Shown: positions 17,827 to 24,977 of the stretch, piece after piece | Layout of the letters: every line of letters starts with the position of its first letter | How positions within the stretch are numbered: position 1 is the first letter of the stretch | Source of the DNA: Gammaproteobacteria bacterium | GTDB lineage: Bacteria > Pseudomonadota > Gammaproteobacteria > Steroidobacterales > Steroidobacteraceae | DNA length: 59,958 nucleotides | Reading direction: 5' to 3' | NCBI GenBank assembly: GCA_005878835.1 | Contig: VBMV01000074.1 | Span: 1 to 59,958, forward strand | Program-made: the position numbers and the translations under genes | The notes under the pieces: generated by a model | What the model was told of the DNA's origin: nothing | The model's input: only the letters and a program-made list of their open reading frames with translations | Database searches by the model: none

Positions 17827-18192
17827 GGCATCCCCTCTCAGCCTTGTGGGGATACTGTAGCGGATGCGGAGTCCCCGGATTTCACTCTCAGGGCGTACCA
17901 TCACCGGCAGTACCTGGCGAAGAATCCGGACGGCTACTGCGGGATCGGGGGATGCGGGGTGCCCTTCAGTCCGCGGAGTTACAAAGTGGGTGAGAAGACG
18001 TAGTCGCTGGAGCGGCGGCGTCCACGTCACCGACGTTCGAGCGCGCCACTTCCGCTGCCAAAGCACCTGCAGCATCGCCCCGCGTTCAACCGTGATCACC
18101 GTCACAGTTTCCGCGGGACACCCGCGGACCGATGGTTCAAATCTTGACACCGACGCTAATCACTGTCGTCAGTCTGCTGCTAAAAGTTAAGG
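17827..18192. other. Intergenic stretch holding an msrA relict, otherwise no gene
   Basis: This 366-bp gap lies between the divergent hydrolase and GGDEF-EAL genes. About 108 bp of it is the degenerate msrA end described separately. A perfect TTGACA occurs at 18144-18149, but no acceptable -10 box lies 16-18 bp further on. No RNA gene was recognised. Confidence 0.6.
17900..18007 (+). pseudogene. Relict 3' end of a second msrA (direct repeat copy B)
   Basis: In one plus-strand frame this encodes [18 protein letters not shown], then GVPF and a diverged tail ending at TAG (18001-18003). It corresponds to the last ~34 residues of MsrA at 14269-14372. No upstream part of msrA precedes it: similarity stops abruptly at about 17,895, just upstream of the hydrolase start. 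It is therefore a fragment left by duplication, recombination or decay and not a gene. The two copies flank, as direct repeats, the di-heme and hydrolase genes. Confidence 0.85.
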
Positions 18193-20568
18193 ATGAAGAT
18201 CCGTTCGAAGGTCGCGACGCTGATCGCGACTTTGTTCGCCGCCCTGGGCGTAACGGCAATCTTTGTCGCCAGCTATGTGCTGATGCCGAGCTTTGCCGCA
18301 CTCGAGCATACCGAGGCCGACGTCGCGATGCGGCGCATTCAATTCGCCCTGGATCGGACGTTCGCACAGCTCGAGCTTTCCGCAGGGAGCTGGGGAAACT
18401 GGACCGACGCCTGGCGCTTCGCGCAAGACCACAACCAGACATTCATCACTGAACAGATCACCCTCGCGGGCCTCAAACAGCTCAACGTCAGCACGCTGAT
18501 ATTCACCGACCTGAATGGGCGTTTTATCGCGGGCGCGGCTCTTGACTTGCAAACCGACAGGTCGCTCGATCTGGACTTGGCGGCTCGCCAGACGCTGCCG
18601 CAGGATTTCCCATGGCGCGGCAATTTAGAGGCTGGGCGACCGGCTCATGGCTTTCTGCAGACCAATCGTGGAATCCTGCTGCTGGCCGCCGGGCCGGTGC
18701 TGGACGGCTTTGCGCATGGGCCGCCGCGCGGCATGGTGATCATGGGCAGGGTGATATCGCCTCAGGAGGTCGCGGCGATTGGTGCTCAGGCACAGGCGCA
18801 TGTTTCGATGTTGCCGCCTTCCAACTCGCGTGGTGCGATTCGGCAGGTCGAAACGGAACGTTTCATACAGGTCTACCACGCCTATGATGACATTTACGGT
18901 CATCCCATCTTGACGCTGCGAGTCGACGTACCGCGGGAGATCACACAGCGGGGCTATGCAGCGGTGTACTACGCGTTCGCGTACCTCATGATTGCCGCCG
19001 TGATGATCGTCGTATTGCTGGTCATTCTCCTGAATCGCACGGTCTTGAATCCCCTCGCTCGAGTCACTCGCCACGCGGTCGCGATCGGTGAAGGCGCGGA
19101 TCCGACAACCCGGCTCGATTTCAAGGGCACGGATGAAATCGCGGTCCTGGCGCGCGAGTTCGACCGTATGGTGGAGCACGTCGTGCGGCTAGCCTATAGC
19201 GATTCGTTGACAGGGCTGCCGAATCGCGAACAGGCGCACCGCCACCTGCGCGCAGCGCTCGCCGATTCGCAACCTGGACGCCTGCTGGCGCTCATGTATA
19301 TCGATCTGGACAATTTCAAGCGCATCAATGACACCCTCGGCCACAGCATCGGCGACGAAGTCCTGATTACGGCAACCGAGCGGCTGCGTAAGGCGCTGCG
19401 CAGCGGCGGGGAACGCACGCCCGATGAGCTCTCGATCGCCCGGTCCGGCAGTCTCGCCCGCTTGGGCGGCGACGAGTTCATGGTGGTGCTGACCGGGATC
19501 GGCAGTAGCGACGATGCCGCGCGTGTGGTCGAACGGCTGATCGCCGCGCTGCACGAGCCCATGCAGCTCTCGCGTCACACGATCGTGATCACGCCGAGTA
19601 TTGGGATTGCGGTCGCGCCGACCGACGGCACCGACGCTGGCGTGCTGCTGCGTCATGCCGATCTCGCGATGTACTTTTGCAAGCGCCGTGCGCCGGGCAC
19701 CTATGCCTTCTTCGACGCCTCGATGAACGAAGGCGTCCTGCAACGGTACACGATCGAGAGCAAACTGCGCGGCGCGCTCGAGCGCGGTGAATTATCCTTG
19801 CACTATCAGCCGCAGCTCAACATGCGCACGGGTGACGTGACAGGGATGGAAGCGTTGTTGCGCTGGAGCCATCCAGAACTGGGTTCCGTGCCGCCGGCCG
19901 AGTTCATTCCGGTCGCCGAGGCGACCGGGCTGATCGTTCCGATCGGTGAATGGGTGCTGCGGACCGCGTGCCAGCAGGCCAAGAAGTGGCATGACGAGGG
20001 CCTCGCGAGTCCGCGCATCGCGGTCAACGTCGCCGCTCCCCAATTCGCCATGCACAACTTCGCCGCCCAGGTCGCAACGATCCTCACCGAGACCGGGCTC
20101 ACCTCTACGCTGCTGGAGCTCGAGATCACCGAATCGATGCTGATGCTGGAGGAGGTGCGGGCAGCGCGCGTGCTCGGGGAACTGCACGCCATCGGCGTAT
20201 CGATCGCGATCGATGACTTCGGCACCGGCTACTCCAACTTCCAGCGGCTGCGCCGCATGGCGATCGACCGGCTCAAGCTGGATCGCTCCTTCATTCGAGA
20301 TCTGGGTAGCGACAGCGGCGATCGCGCGATTGCCGCGGCCATCCTGGCGATGGCGCGGGCGCTCGGGGTGGAAGTGGTCGCGGAAGGCGTCGAGTCGTTC
20401 GCGCAGTTCCGCTTCCTGCAGGAGCACCAGTGTGCGCACTGCCAGGGGTTCCTGCTGAGCCGCGCTTTGCCGGCCAGCGAGGCGCGCCTGCTGCTCGAAC
20501 GCGCCCGCGAGAACTTCGAGGGCAGCCCGACCCAACGCCTACGTCGCCTCAGCCGCGCCGAGGGCTGA
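18193..20568 (+). CDS. Membrane CHASE4-HAMP-GGDEF-EAL cyclic-di-GMP enzyme
   Basis: 791 residues. Membrane helix about 8-30; periplasmic sensor about 31-255 of CHASE4 type (AGSWGNWTDAWRFAQDH); helix about 258-281; HAMP about 282-335; GGDEF domain about 336-510 with an intact GGDEF at 425-429; EAL domain about 520-780 with intact EALLRW (553 on), ELEITES, IDDFGTGYSN, KLDRSFI and EGVES. Both diguanylate cyclase and phosphodiesterase activities look possible. No RxxD inhibitory site precedes GGDEF at the usual spacing. It probably adjusts c-di-GMP in response to a periplasmic signal. The ribosome site is poor (AAGG abuts the ATG). Confidence 0.93.
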   Translation: MKIRSKVATLIATLFAALGVTAIFVASYVLMPSFAALEHTEADVAMRRIQFALDRTFAQLELSAGSWGNWTDAWRFAQDHNQTFITEQITLAGLKQLNVSTLIFTDLNGRFIAGAALDLQTDRSLDLDLAARQTLPQDFPWRGNLEAGRPAHGFLQTNRGILLLAAGPVLDGFAHGPPRGMVIMGRVISPQEVAAIGAQAQAHVSMLPPSNSRGAIRQVETERFIQVYHAYDDIYGHPILTLRVDVPREITQRGYAAVYYAFAYLMIAAVMIVVLLVILLNRTVLNPLARVTRHAVAIGEGADPTTRLDFKGTDEIAVLAREFDRMVEHVVRLAYSDSLTGLPNREQAHRHLRAALADSQPGRLLALMYIDLDNFKRINDTLGHSIGDEVLITATERLRKALRSGGERTPDELSIARSGSLARLGGDEFMVVLTGIGSSDDAARVVERLIAALHEPMQLSRHTIVITPSIGIAVAPTDGTDAGVLLRHADLAMYFCKRRAPGTYAFFDASMNEGVLQRYTIESKLRGALERGELSLHYQPQLNMRTGDVTGMEALLRWSHPELGSVPPAEFIPVAEATGLIVPIGEWVLRTACQQAKKWHDEGLASPRIAVNVAAPQFAMHNFAAQVATILTETGLTSTLLELEITESMLMLEEVRAARVLGELHAIGVSIAIDDFGTGYSNFQRLRRMAIDRLKLDRSFIRDLGSDSGDRAIAAAILAMARALGVEVVAEGVESFAQFRFLQEHQCAHCQGFLLSRALPASEARLLLERARENFEGSPTQRLRRLSRAEG

Positions 20569-20687
20569 GAAGGAAGACACTCTCAAGACCTCAAAACTGC
20601 CCGAGGAGGAGGCGGGCGCACTCGAACGATTGTGCGTGTCAGCCCAGCGTGGGACGATTTCGCGAACCCGCATACGGGAGCTGAGGC

Positions 20688-21434
20688 ATGAACGCACGTG
20701 TTGCCCTGGTCACGGGCGGCGGCCGGGGGATCGGGCGCGAGGCGGCGCTGCTGCTGTCGGCAGCGGGAGCGCGCGTGATGGTCGTGGCGCGCAACGCGAC
20801 GGAACTGGCGGCCGTTGGCCTCGAATACGTCGCGGCCGACCTCGGCACCGCCGCGGGCTGCGCCCTGGCCGTCGCCGAGACCGAGCGACGACTGGGGCCG
20901 ATTGACGTGCTGGTCGTGAACCACGGTATCGGCTCGGCCCACGAGCGGCTCGTGTGGGAGCAGGACCCCGAGGTCTGGCGCGAGACGATGCGCATCAATC
21001 TCGACGGTCCGTTCGAGCTCGCGCGGCTGACGCTCGGCAGCATGTGCAAGCGCGGCTTCGGCCGGCTCGTATTCACCAGCTCGACCGCCGGCGAGAAAGC
21101 GGAACGCTCCGGCAGCGCGTACACCGCCTCCAAGCATGGACTCATCGGGCTCGCACGCGCGGTCGCCCAGGACGCTGGGCCGTTCGGAGTCACATCCAAC
21201 GCAGTGCTGCCTGGCTGGGTGCGAACGGCAATGGCCGAGCGCTCGGCGCAGTCGGAGGCCGAACGGCGCGGCATCAGCGTCGAGCAGGTGTGGCGCGAGC
21301 GCGCCGCCATCTACCCGCAAAACCGGGTGCTGGAGCCGCGCGAGGTCGCGCAGGTGATCGCGTTCCTGTGCAGCGACGCTGCCGGGGGCGTGAACGGTGA
21401 GGCGATCACCGTGGCTCTCGGCGGCATTTGGTAG
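20688..21434 (+). CDS. Short-chain dehydrogenase/reductase (SDR)
   Basis: 248-residue classical SDR using NAD(P)H on a carbonyl or hydroxyl substrate. Motifs: TGGGRGIG (about 9-16) for cofactor binding, NHGI replacing the usual NNAG, catalytic Ser in FTSSTAG, and YTASK (Tyr and Lys). The C-terminal GGVNGEAITVALGGIW is typical of FabG-like members. It stands alone between the GGDEF-EAL gene and the toxin-antitoxin pair, and its pathway cannot be inferred from neighbours. Confidence 0.88.
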   Translation: MNARVALVTGGGRGIGREAALLLSAAGARVMVVARNATELAAVGLEYVAADLGTAAGCALAVAETERRLGPIDVLVVNHGIGSAHERLVWEQDPEVWRETMRINLDGPFELARLTLGSMCKRGFGRLVFTSSTAGEKAERSGSAYTASKHGLIGLARAVAQDAGPFGVTSNAVLPGWVRTAMAERSAQSEAERRGISVEQVWRERAAIYPQNRVLEPREVAQVIAFLCSDAAGGVNGEAITVALGGIW

Positions 21435-21470
21435 GCGTTCGGATCGAGCTCGATCTATGGTGGGAGCTGG

Positions 21471-21505
21471 TTGCTACAAAGTGCTACATTTGCTACATTC
21501 TGCGT
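21471..21505 (+). promoter_or_regulatory. Probable autoregulated promoter/operator of the toxin-antitoxin pair (three TGCTACA repeats)
   Basis: TGCTACA occurs three times, at 21472-21478, 21482-21488 and 21491-21497, spaced 9-10 bp, about one helical turn. Within them, TTGCTA (21471-21476) and TACATT (21494-21499) form a -35/-10 pair 17 bp apart. That would start transcription at or next to the antitoxin GTG. Phd/YefM antitoxins bind repeats overlapping their own promoter, so operator function is likely but inferred. Confidence 0.5.
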
Positions 21506-21754
21506 GTGAACCGAATCATTACACAGCGGGAGCTCCGGAATCAGTCTGCAGCAGTGCTCCGGGAAGTTCAGGCGGGGCGAACCATCGTGGTGACTCGAAA
21601 CGGGGCGCCGGTCGCCGAACTCAGGCCGATTCGGCCGCGCCGGTTCGTCCTCCGTGCAACCATTGCGGAGGCTGCAGCCCGCGCGCCACGGATCGACGCC
21701 GGCCGTTTCCGCGCGGATGTCGATGCCGTGATCGATCAGCGCATCGATGACTGA
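21506..21754 (+). CDS. Phd/YefM-family antitoxin
   Basis: 82 residues from a GTG at 21506 (VNRIITQRELRNQSAAVLRE). This is the Phd/YefM DNA-binding fold, with VQAGRTIVVTRNGAPVAELRP at about 24-44 as the diagnostic hairpin. The C-terminal ~35 residues should wrap the toxin. The open frame extends to 21428, but those residues do not fit the family, and starting at the GTG puts the operator repeats upstream. A leaderless transcript is possible, since no ribosome site is visible. It overlaps the toxin gene by 8 bp. Confidence 0.85.
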   Translation: MNRIITQRELRNQSAAVLREVQAGRTIVVTRNGAPVAELRPIRPRRFVLRATIAEAAARAPRIDAGRFRADVDAVIDQRIDD

Positions 21755-22148
21755 ACCAACGCGCGGACTACTCGACACGTCCGTGGTGATCGACCACGAC
21801 CTCATCGACTCAAGATCACTTCCCGACGAGTCCGCTATTTCTGCCATCACTCTTGCCGAGCTGGCTGCGGGCCCCCATGCCACTGAAGACAAGGACGAAC
21901 GCGCACGACGCCAGGACCGCTTGCACTGGGCTACGGCAACTTGGGATCCAATGCCCTTCGACGCCGAGGCAGCCCGACTATATGGCCGAATGTTCGCGGC
22001 TTCGCGAGCTGCAAAGCAGTCGAGCCGCTCACGCCTCGCGGATCTGCTCATCGCCTCCACAGCAGCGGCCAGCAGCTTGCCACTTTACACTCGCAATCCG
22101 GCCGACTTCACTGCCGTCAAGCAAATCGTCAAGATCATCCGCATCTGA
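21747..22148 (+). CDS. vapC: VapC-like PIN-domain toxin (ribonuclease)
   Basis: 133 residues. PIN-domain acidic residues are in place: Asp10 (LLDTSVVID), Glu38 (TLAELAAGP), Asp99 (RLADLLIA) and Asp120 (TRNPADF). VapC toxins are Mg2+-dependent endoribonucleases that cut tRNA or rRNA and are blocked by their cognate antitoxin. Here the antitoxin directly upstream, overlapping by 8 bp, is Phd/YefM type. All active-site residues are present, so the toxin is probably functional. Its 3' end overlaps the convergent ribbon-helix-helix gene by 14 bp. Confidence 0.9.
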   Translation: MTEPTRGLLDTSVVIDHDLIDSRSLPDESAISAITLAELAAGPHATEDKDERARRQDRLHWATATWDPMPFDAEAARLYGRMFAASRAAKQSSRSRLADLLIASTAAASSLPLYTRNPADFTAVKQIVKIIRI

Positions 22149-22359
22149 TGTGAGGCCCCGCACACCGCGGGTCTGAGGCAATGGTCAGCGCGGCAGCACG
22201 CACGGGACGACCTGACGACTCAAAGGCCCTTGGCCGGCCATAGACCGGGCGGCTCAGGCGCTCACGAACGACCTCGGACTTGGAGCGCTGGCGCTCGTGC
22301 GACTCGGCCTCGATTTCCGCGACCAGCTCGTCGGGCAATCGTACGGTGAGAGTCCTCAT
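22135..22359 (-). CDS. Orphan ribbon-helix-helix (CopG-type) antitoxin, C-terminus apparently degraded
   Basis: 74 residues. The first ~36 (MRTLTVRLPDELVAEIEAES, then SKSEVVRERL) are a textbook ribbon-helix-helix DNA-binding domain, as in VapB/CopG antitoxins. The remainder (from about 37, PVYGRPRAFESSGRP) does not look like the usual toxin-binding tail and may be out-of-frame read-through. No toxin gene follows on the minus strand; the gene instead runs head-on into vapC. Probably a remnant of a second toxin-antitoxin locus, though a solitary repressor is possible. Confidence 0.6.
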   Translation of the reverse strand: MRTLTVRLPDELVAEIEAESHERQRSKSEVVRERLSRPVYGRPRAFESSGRPVRAAALTIASDPRCAGPHIRCG

Positions 22360-22413
22360 GGCCCGTAGCGCAATACGCGTCTGTCAGGTGCGCAAGACAC
22401 GCGGCACCCGAAG

Positions 22414-23637
22414 CTACGCGCTCACTCTGAGGTCGGTGGCGCGCGCTTCCGGCCCCAGAGCTGTTACGAGAATCAGTGCGATGACCACCGCCGCCAGCGT
22501 CCACGAGAGGACGTGCGCGTAATCGCCGCCGTGCGATTCGGCGAAGCCCGCCTGAAATGGCGCCATCCGCGACATTGCCAGGTTGCCGAGTTGATAGGCG
22601 AAGCCCGGCAGGATGGCGCGTACCGAGGGCGGTGACAGCTCGTTGAGATGGGCGGGCACGATGCCCCACGCGCCTTGCACCATGAACTGCATGAGGAACC
22701 CGCCGACCGCTAGCATGACGGCAGTGTGCGAGTAGGCCCACAGTGGGATCATGGGCAGCGCGAGCGCAGCCGCCAGCGCGATCGCGCCTCTGCGACCCAG
22801 CCGCTCGGACAGCGCCCCGAAACAGATCCCGCCCGCCAGCGCCCCCAGGTTCATGACCAGGGCGATGTTACCGGTTGTCTGTGCGGAGAAGCCGTGCTGC
22901 ACCTGCAGGAAGGTCGGATACAGATCCTGCGAGCCGTGCGAGAAGGCGTTGAAGCAGGCCATCAACAGGACCAGATAGCACAGCGTCGGGAAGTAGCCTT
23001 TCACCGCAGCCCAGAGGACCGCGGCTGATGCGCGCCGCGCCACGACGCCCGCCACCCAGGCCGGGGATTCCTCGACTCCGTAGCGGATGTACAGCACCAG
23101 CAGCGCCGAAGCCGAGCTGACGATGAACAGGCCGCGCCACCCGACGTGAACGAACAGACACGCAAACACGATCGACGCCAGCAGATAGCCGATCACGTAG
23201 CCTTCCTGGAGCAGTCCGGAGAAAAAGCCGCGGCCCTTCGCTGGCAGCGTCTCGAGGGCCAGTGCGGCACCCACGCCCCACTCTCCGCCCATGGCGAAGC
23301 CGAACAGCGCACGCAGCGCGAGCAGGGTCGCGAGATTGGGCGCGAAGGCCGTGGCGAGTTGCACCGCCGAGTAGCTGGCGACGTTCAGCATCAGAATCGG
23401 CCGTCGGCCATGCTTCTCGGCCAGCCAGCCGAACACCAGTGCCCCGAGCGGACGGAACGCCAGGGTGAGGAAGATCCCTTCGGCCACCGACTTCACGCCG
23501 GTGTGAAACTCGCCGCTGATCGCCTTCAGGCAGAAGACGAAAACGAAGAAGTCGAACGCGTCCAGCGACCACCCACCCAGCGCGGCAAGGTACGCGTGTA
23601 ATTGGGCCCGCGTCAGCGTCCGCAAGGGGTTAGCCAC
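22414..23637 (-). CDS. MFS transporter, carboxylate/sialate:H+ symporter type
   Basis: 407 residues with 12 predicted membrane helices. The opening LGGWSLDAFDFFVFVFCLKA and the loop GWLAEKHGRRPILMLN are typical of the NanT/JEN/aromatic-acid symporter branch of the major facilitator superfamily; GAALALETLPAKGRG fits helix 5. It probably imports a monocarboxylate or similar organic acid with protons. The start is GTG. It is transcribed alone and divergently from the TonB-C-like gene. Confidence 0.85.
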   Translation of the reverse strand: MANPLRTLTRAQLHAYLAALGGWSLDAFDFFVFVFCLKAISGEFHTGVKSVAEGIFLTLAFRPLGALVFGWLAEKHGRRPILMLNVASYSAVQLATAFAPNLATLLALRALFGFAMGGEWGVGAALALETLPAKGRGFFSGLLQEGYVIGYLLASIVFACLFVHVGWRGLFIVSSASALLVLYIRYGVEESPAWVAGVVARRASAAVLWAAVKGYFPTLCYLVLLMACFNAFSHGSQDLYPTFLQVQHGFSAQTTGNIALVMNLGALAGGICFGALSERLGRRGAIALAAALALPMIPLWAYSHTAVMLAVGGFLMQFMVQGAWGIVPAHLNELSPPSVRAILPGFAYQLGNLAMSRMAPFQAGFAESHGGDYAHVLSWTLAAVVIALILVTALGPEARATDLRVSA

Positions 23638-23687
23638 GACTGCTGCGATCGGGTTACGGAAGGGAATGGATTACGGTGCGCTCTTCA

Positions 23688-24146
23688 ATGCCATCTGCGC
23701 CAGGCTGGATGGTAGTACGTATTTGGGCACGTCGTTGGGGCGCATTACAATCCCCATCCGTGAAGCCCGTCCAAGCAGGGACGTCATCGTGCGACGCTGA
23801 AACTACCGCGGCGACTGCCGATGACGCCTCGCCGGGACCCAGCATCACCAGCTGGCCCCAGCTCGCGGATCTCGAGAGGTACTATCCGCCGGACGCAGAT
23901 CGTCAGGGCATCGCAGGTATGGTCCTGATAGAGGTTACGCTCGATCGGCACGGGCGCCCCACCGAAGCCCTCGTGCTCGGCGAAGAACCGCTCGACATGG
24001 GCTTTGGCGCCGCCGCGTCGGCTTTAGCGCATGTAATGGTGTACAGCAATCCCACCGGAGAGGCGGCGCAACTCAAATTCAAAGTCAGATTCGCGCCCGG
24101 CAGGGAGCACGCCGCCGCGACGCAGGACACTAAAATACTTCCTTAA
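23688..24146 (+). CDS. Small protein with a TonB C-terminal-like domain
   Basis: About 152 residues from the ATG at 23688 (a GTG at 23676 is also possible). Residues from about 60 (PQLADLERYYPPDADRQGIA) through GMVLIEVTLDRHGRPTEALV resemble the TonB C-terminal fold that contacts TonB boxes. The N-terminal part is neither a signal peptide nor a membrane anchor and contains no proline-rich linker. It could be a decayed TonB, a stand-alone TonB_C protein, or have a mis-set start. No exbB/exbD is nearby. Confidence 0.55.
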   Translation: MPSAPGWMVVRIWARRWGALQSPSVKPVQAGTSSCDAETTAATADDASPGPSITSWPQLADLERYYPPDADRQGIAGMVLIEVTLDRHGRPTEALVLGEEPLDMGFGAAASALAHVMVYSNPTGEAAQLKFKVRFAPGREHAAATQDTKILP

Positions 24147-24248
24147 GTATCGCTCGCTGCTTCACGTCTGGAGCTCGGCGGATCATTTACGGCATTGGTT
24201 CTGTCCGGCCGGTTTGCCGTGCCGGAGGCCCAGGCTTGATCTCCAGGG

Positions 24249-24782
24249 CTACTTGATGGTCGCGGCGCCGACCCTGCAGGCGACCTCGTCCTGCGAGCCG
24301 GTCCCCCCGGAGCAGCCGATCGCACCGACCAGCTTGCCAGCCTGTACCAGCGGGATCCCGCCGCGCGAAGCGATGACCCCGTCGAGCGTCATCACATAGT
24401 GGAAATTGCTCTGCTGAATGGCGTTCTCGAACACCTTGGTTTCGCGACGGAAAGTCGCGGCAGTGCGCGCCTTGTGCTCGGCGATCTGGATTGACGCGAG
24501 CTGCGCCCCGTCCATGCGCTGGAAGGCGACCAGGTTGCCTCCCGAGTCCACCACCGCAACGTTCAACTTCCAATCATGCTTCCTGGCTTCGGCGACAGTC
24601 GCGGCAATGGCAGCCTCAGCGTGCTCGAGCGATATGGGTGCGCCATAGGGGATGTCGAACGGCATCCTCTCCGGCACGACATCCAGCGGATTGGCCGCGG
24701 GTGTCTGTTGCGCATGAATGGGCGTGGGGCCAGGCAAGGCGCTGCCCAGCACGGCCAGGATCACGACAGATCGTGCCGACAT
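24249..24782 (-). CDS. Secreted GlcG/HbpS-family protein (DUF336)
   Basis: 177 residues. A signal peptide ends near PIHAQQ (about 25). The mature part is the GlcG/HbpS fold: SLEHAEAAIAATVAEARK, VAVVDSGGNLVAFQRMDGA, IAEHKARTAATF and GGIPLV, then KLVGAIGCSGGTGSQDE. HbpS-like members bind haem or cobalamin; others sit in glycolate loci. The ATG at 24782 is preceded by GAAGG. It is divergent from the second di-heme lipoprotein gene, with 195 bp between the starts, so a haem-related partnership is plausible but unproven. Confidence 0.85.
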   Translation of the reverse strand: MSARSVVILAVLGSALPGPTPIHAQQTPAANPLDVVPERMPFDIPYGAPISLEHAEAAIAATVAEARKHDWKLNVAVVDSGGNLVAFQRMDGAQLASIQIAEHKARTAATFRRETKVFENAIQQSNFHYVMTLDGVIASRGGIPLVQAGKLVGAIGCSGGTGSQDEVACRVGAATIK

Positions 24783-24916
24783 GACGGTGCCTTCGTGTTG
24801 CCTCGGGATTGCGAGTTTACCGCTTCCGCAGAATCGGAAGGCGGCGCCGACTTCGCGGCCGTGGGATGCGCACGTTGTGTCGTCGCCGACTCGATGCGCA
24901 GGCCCGCTCCCGCGGT

Positions 24917-24946
24917 TTGACGGTGCCGGCGTAACAGGCATAGATT
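24917..24946 (+). promoter_or_regulatory. Candidate sigma70-type promoter for the second di-heme lipoprotein gene
   Basis: TTGACG (24917-24922) and TAGATT (24941-24946) are separated by 18 bp and lie 31 bp before the ATG. The -10 context AACAGGCATAGATT matches AACGGGCATAAATT in front of the paralogue at 14494. Confidence 0.45.
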
Positions 24947-24977
24947 CGCGGATTCGCAGGAAGCCCCGGAGGGAGCC

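Noticed and set aside
18144-18149. Perfect TTGACA upstream of the GGDEF-EAL gene
   Set aside because: No acceptable -10 hexamer lies 16-18 bp downstream, so I did not call a promoter.
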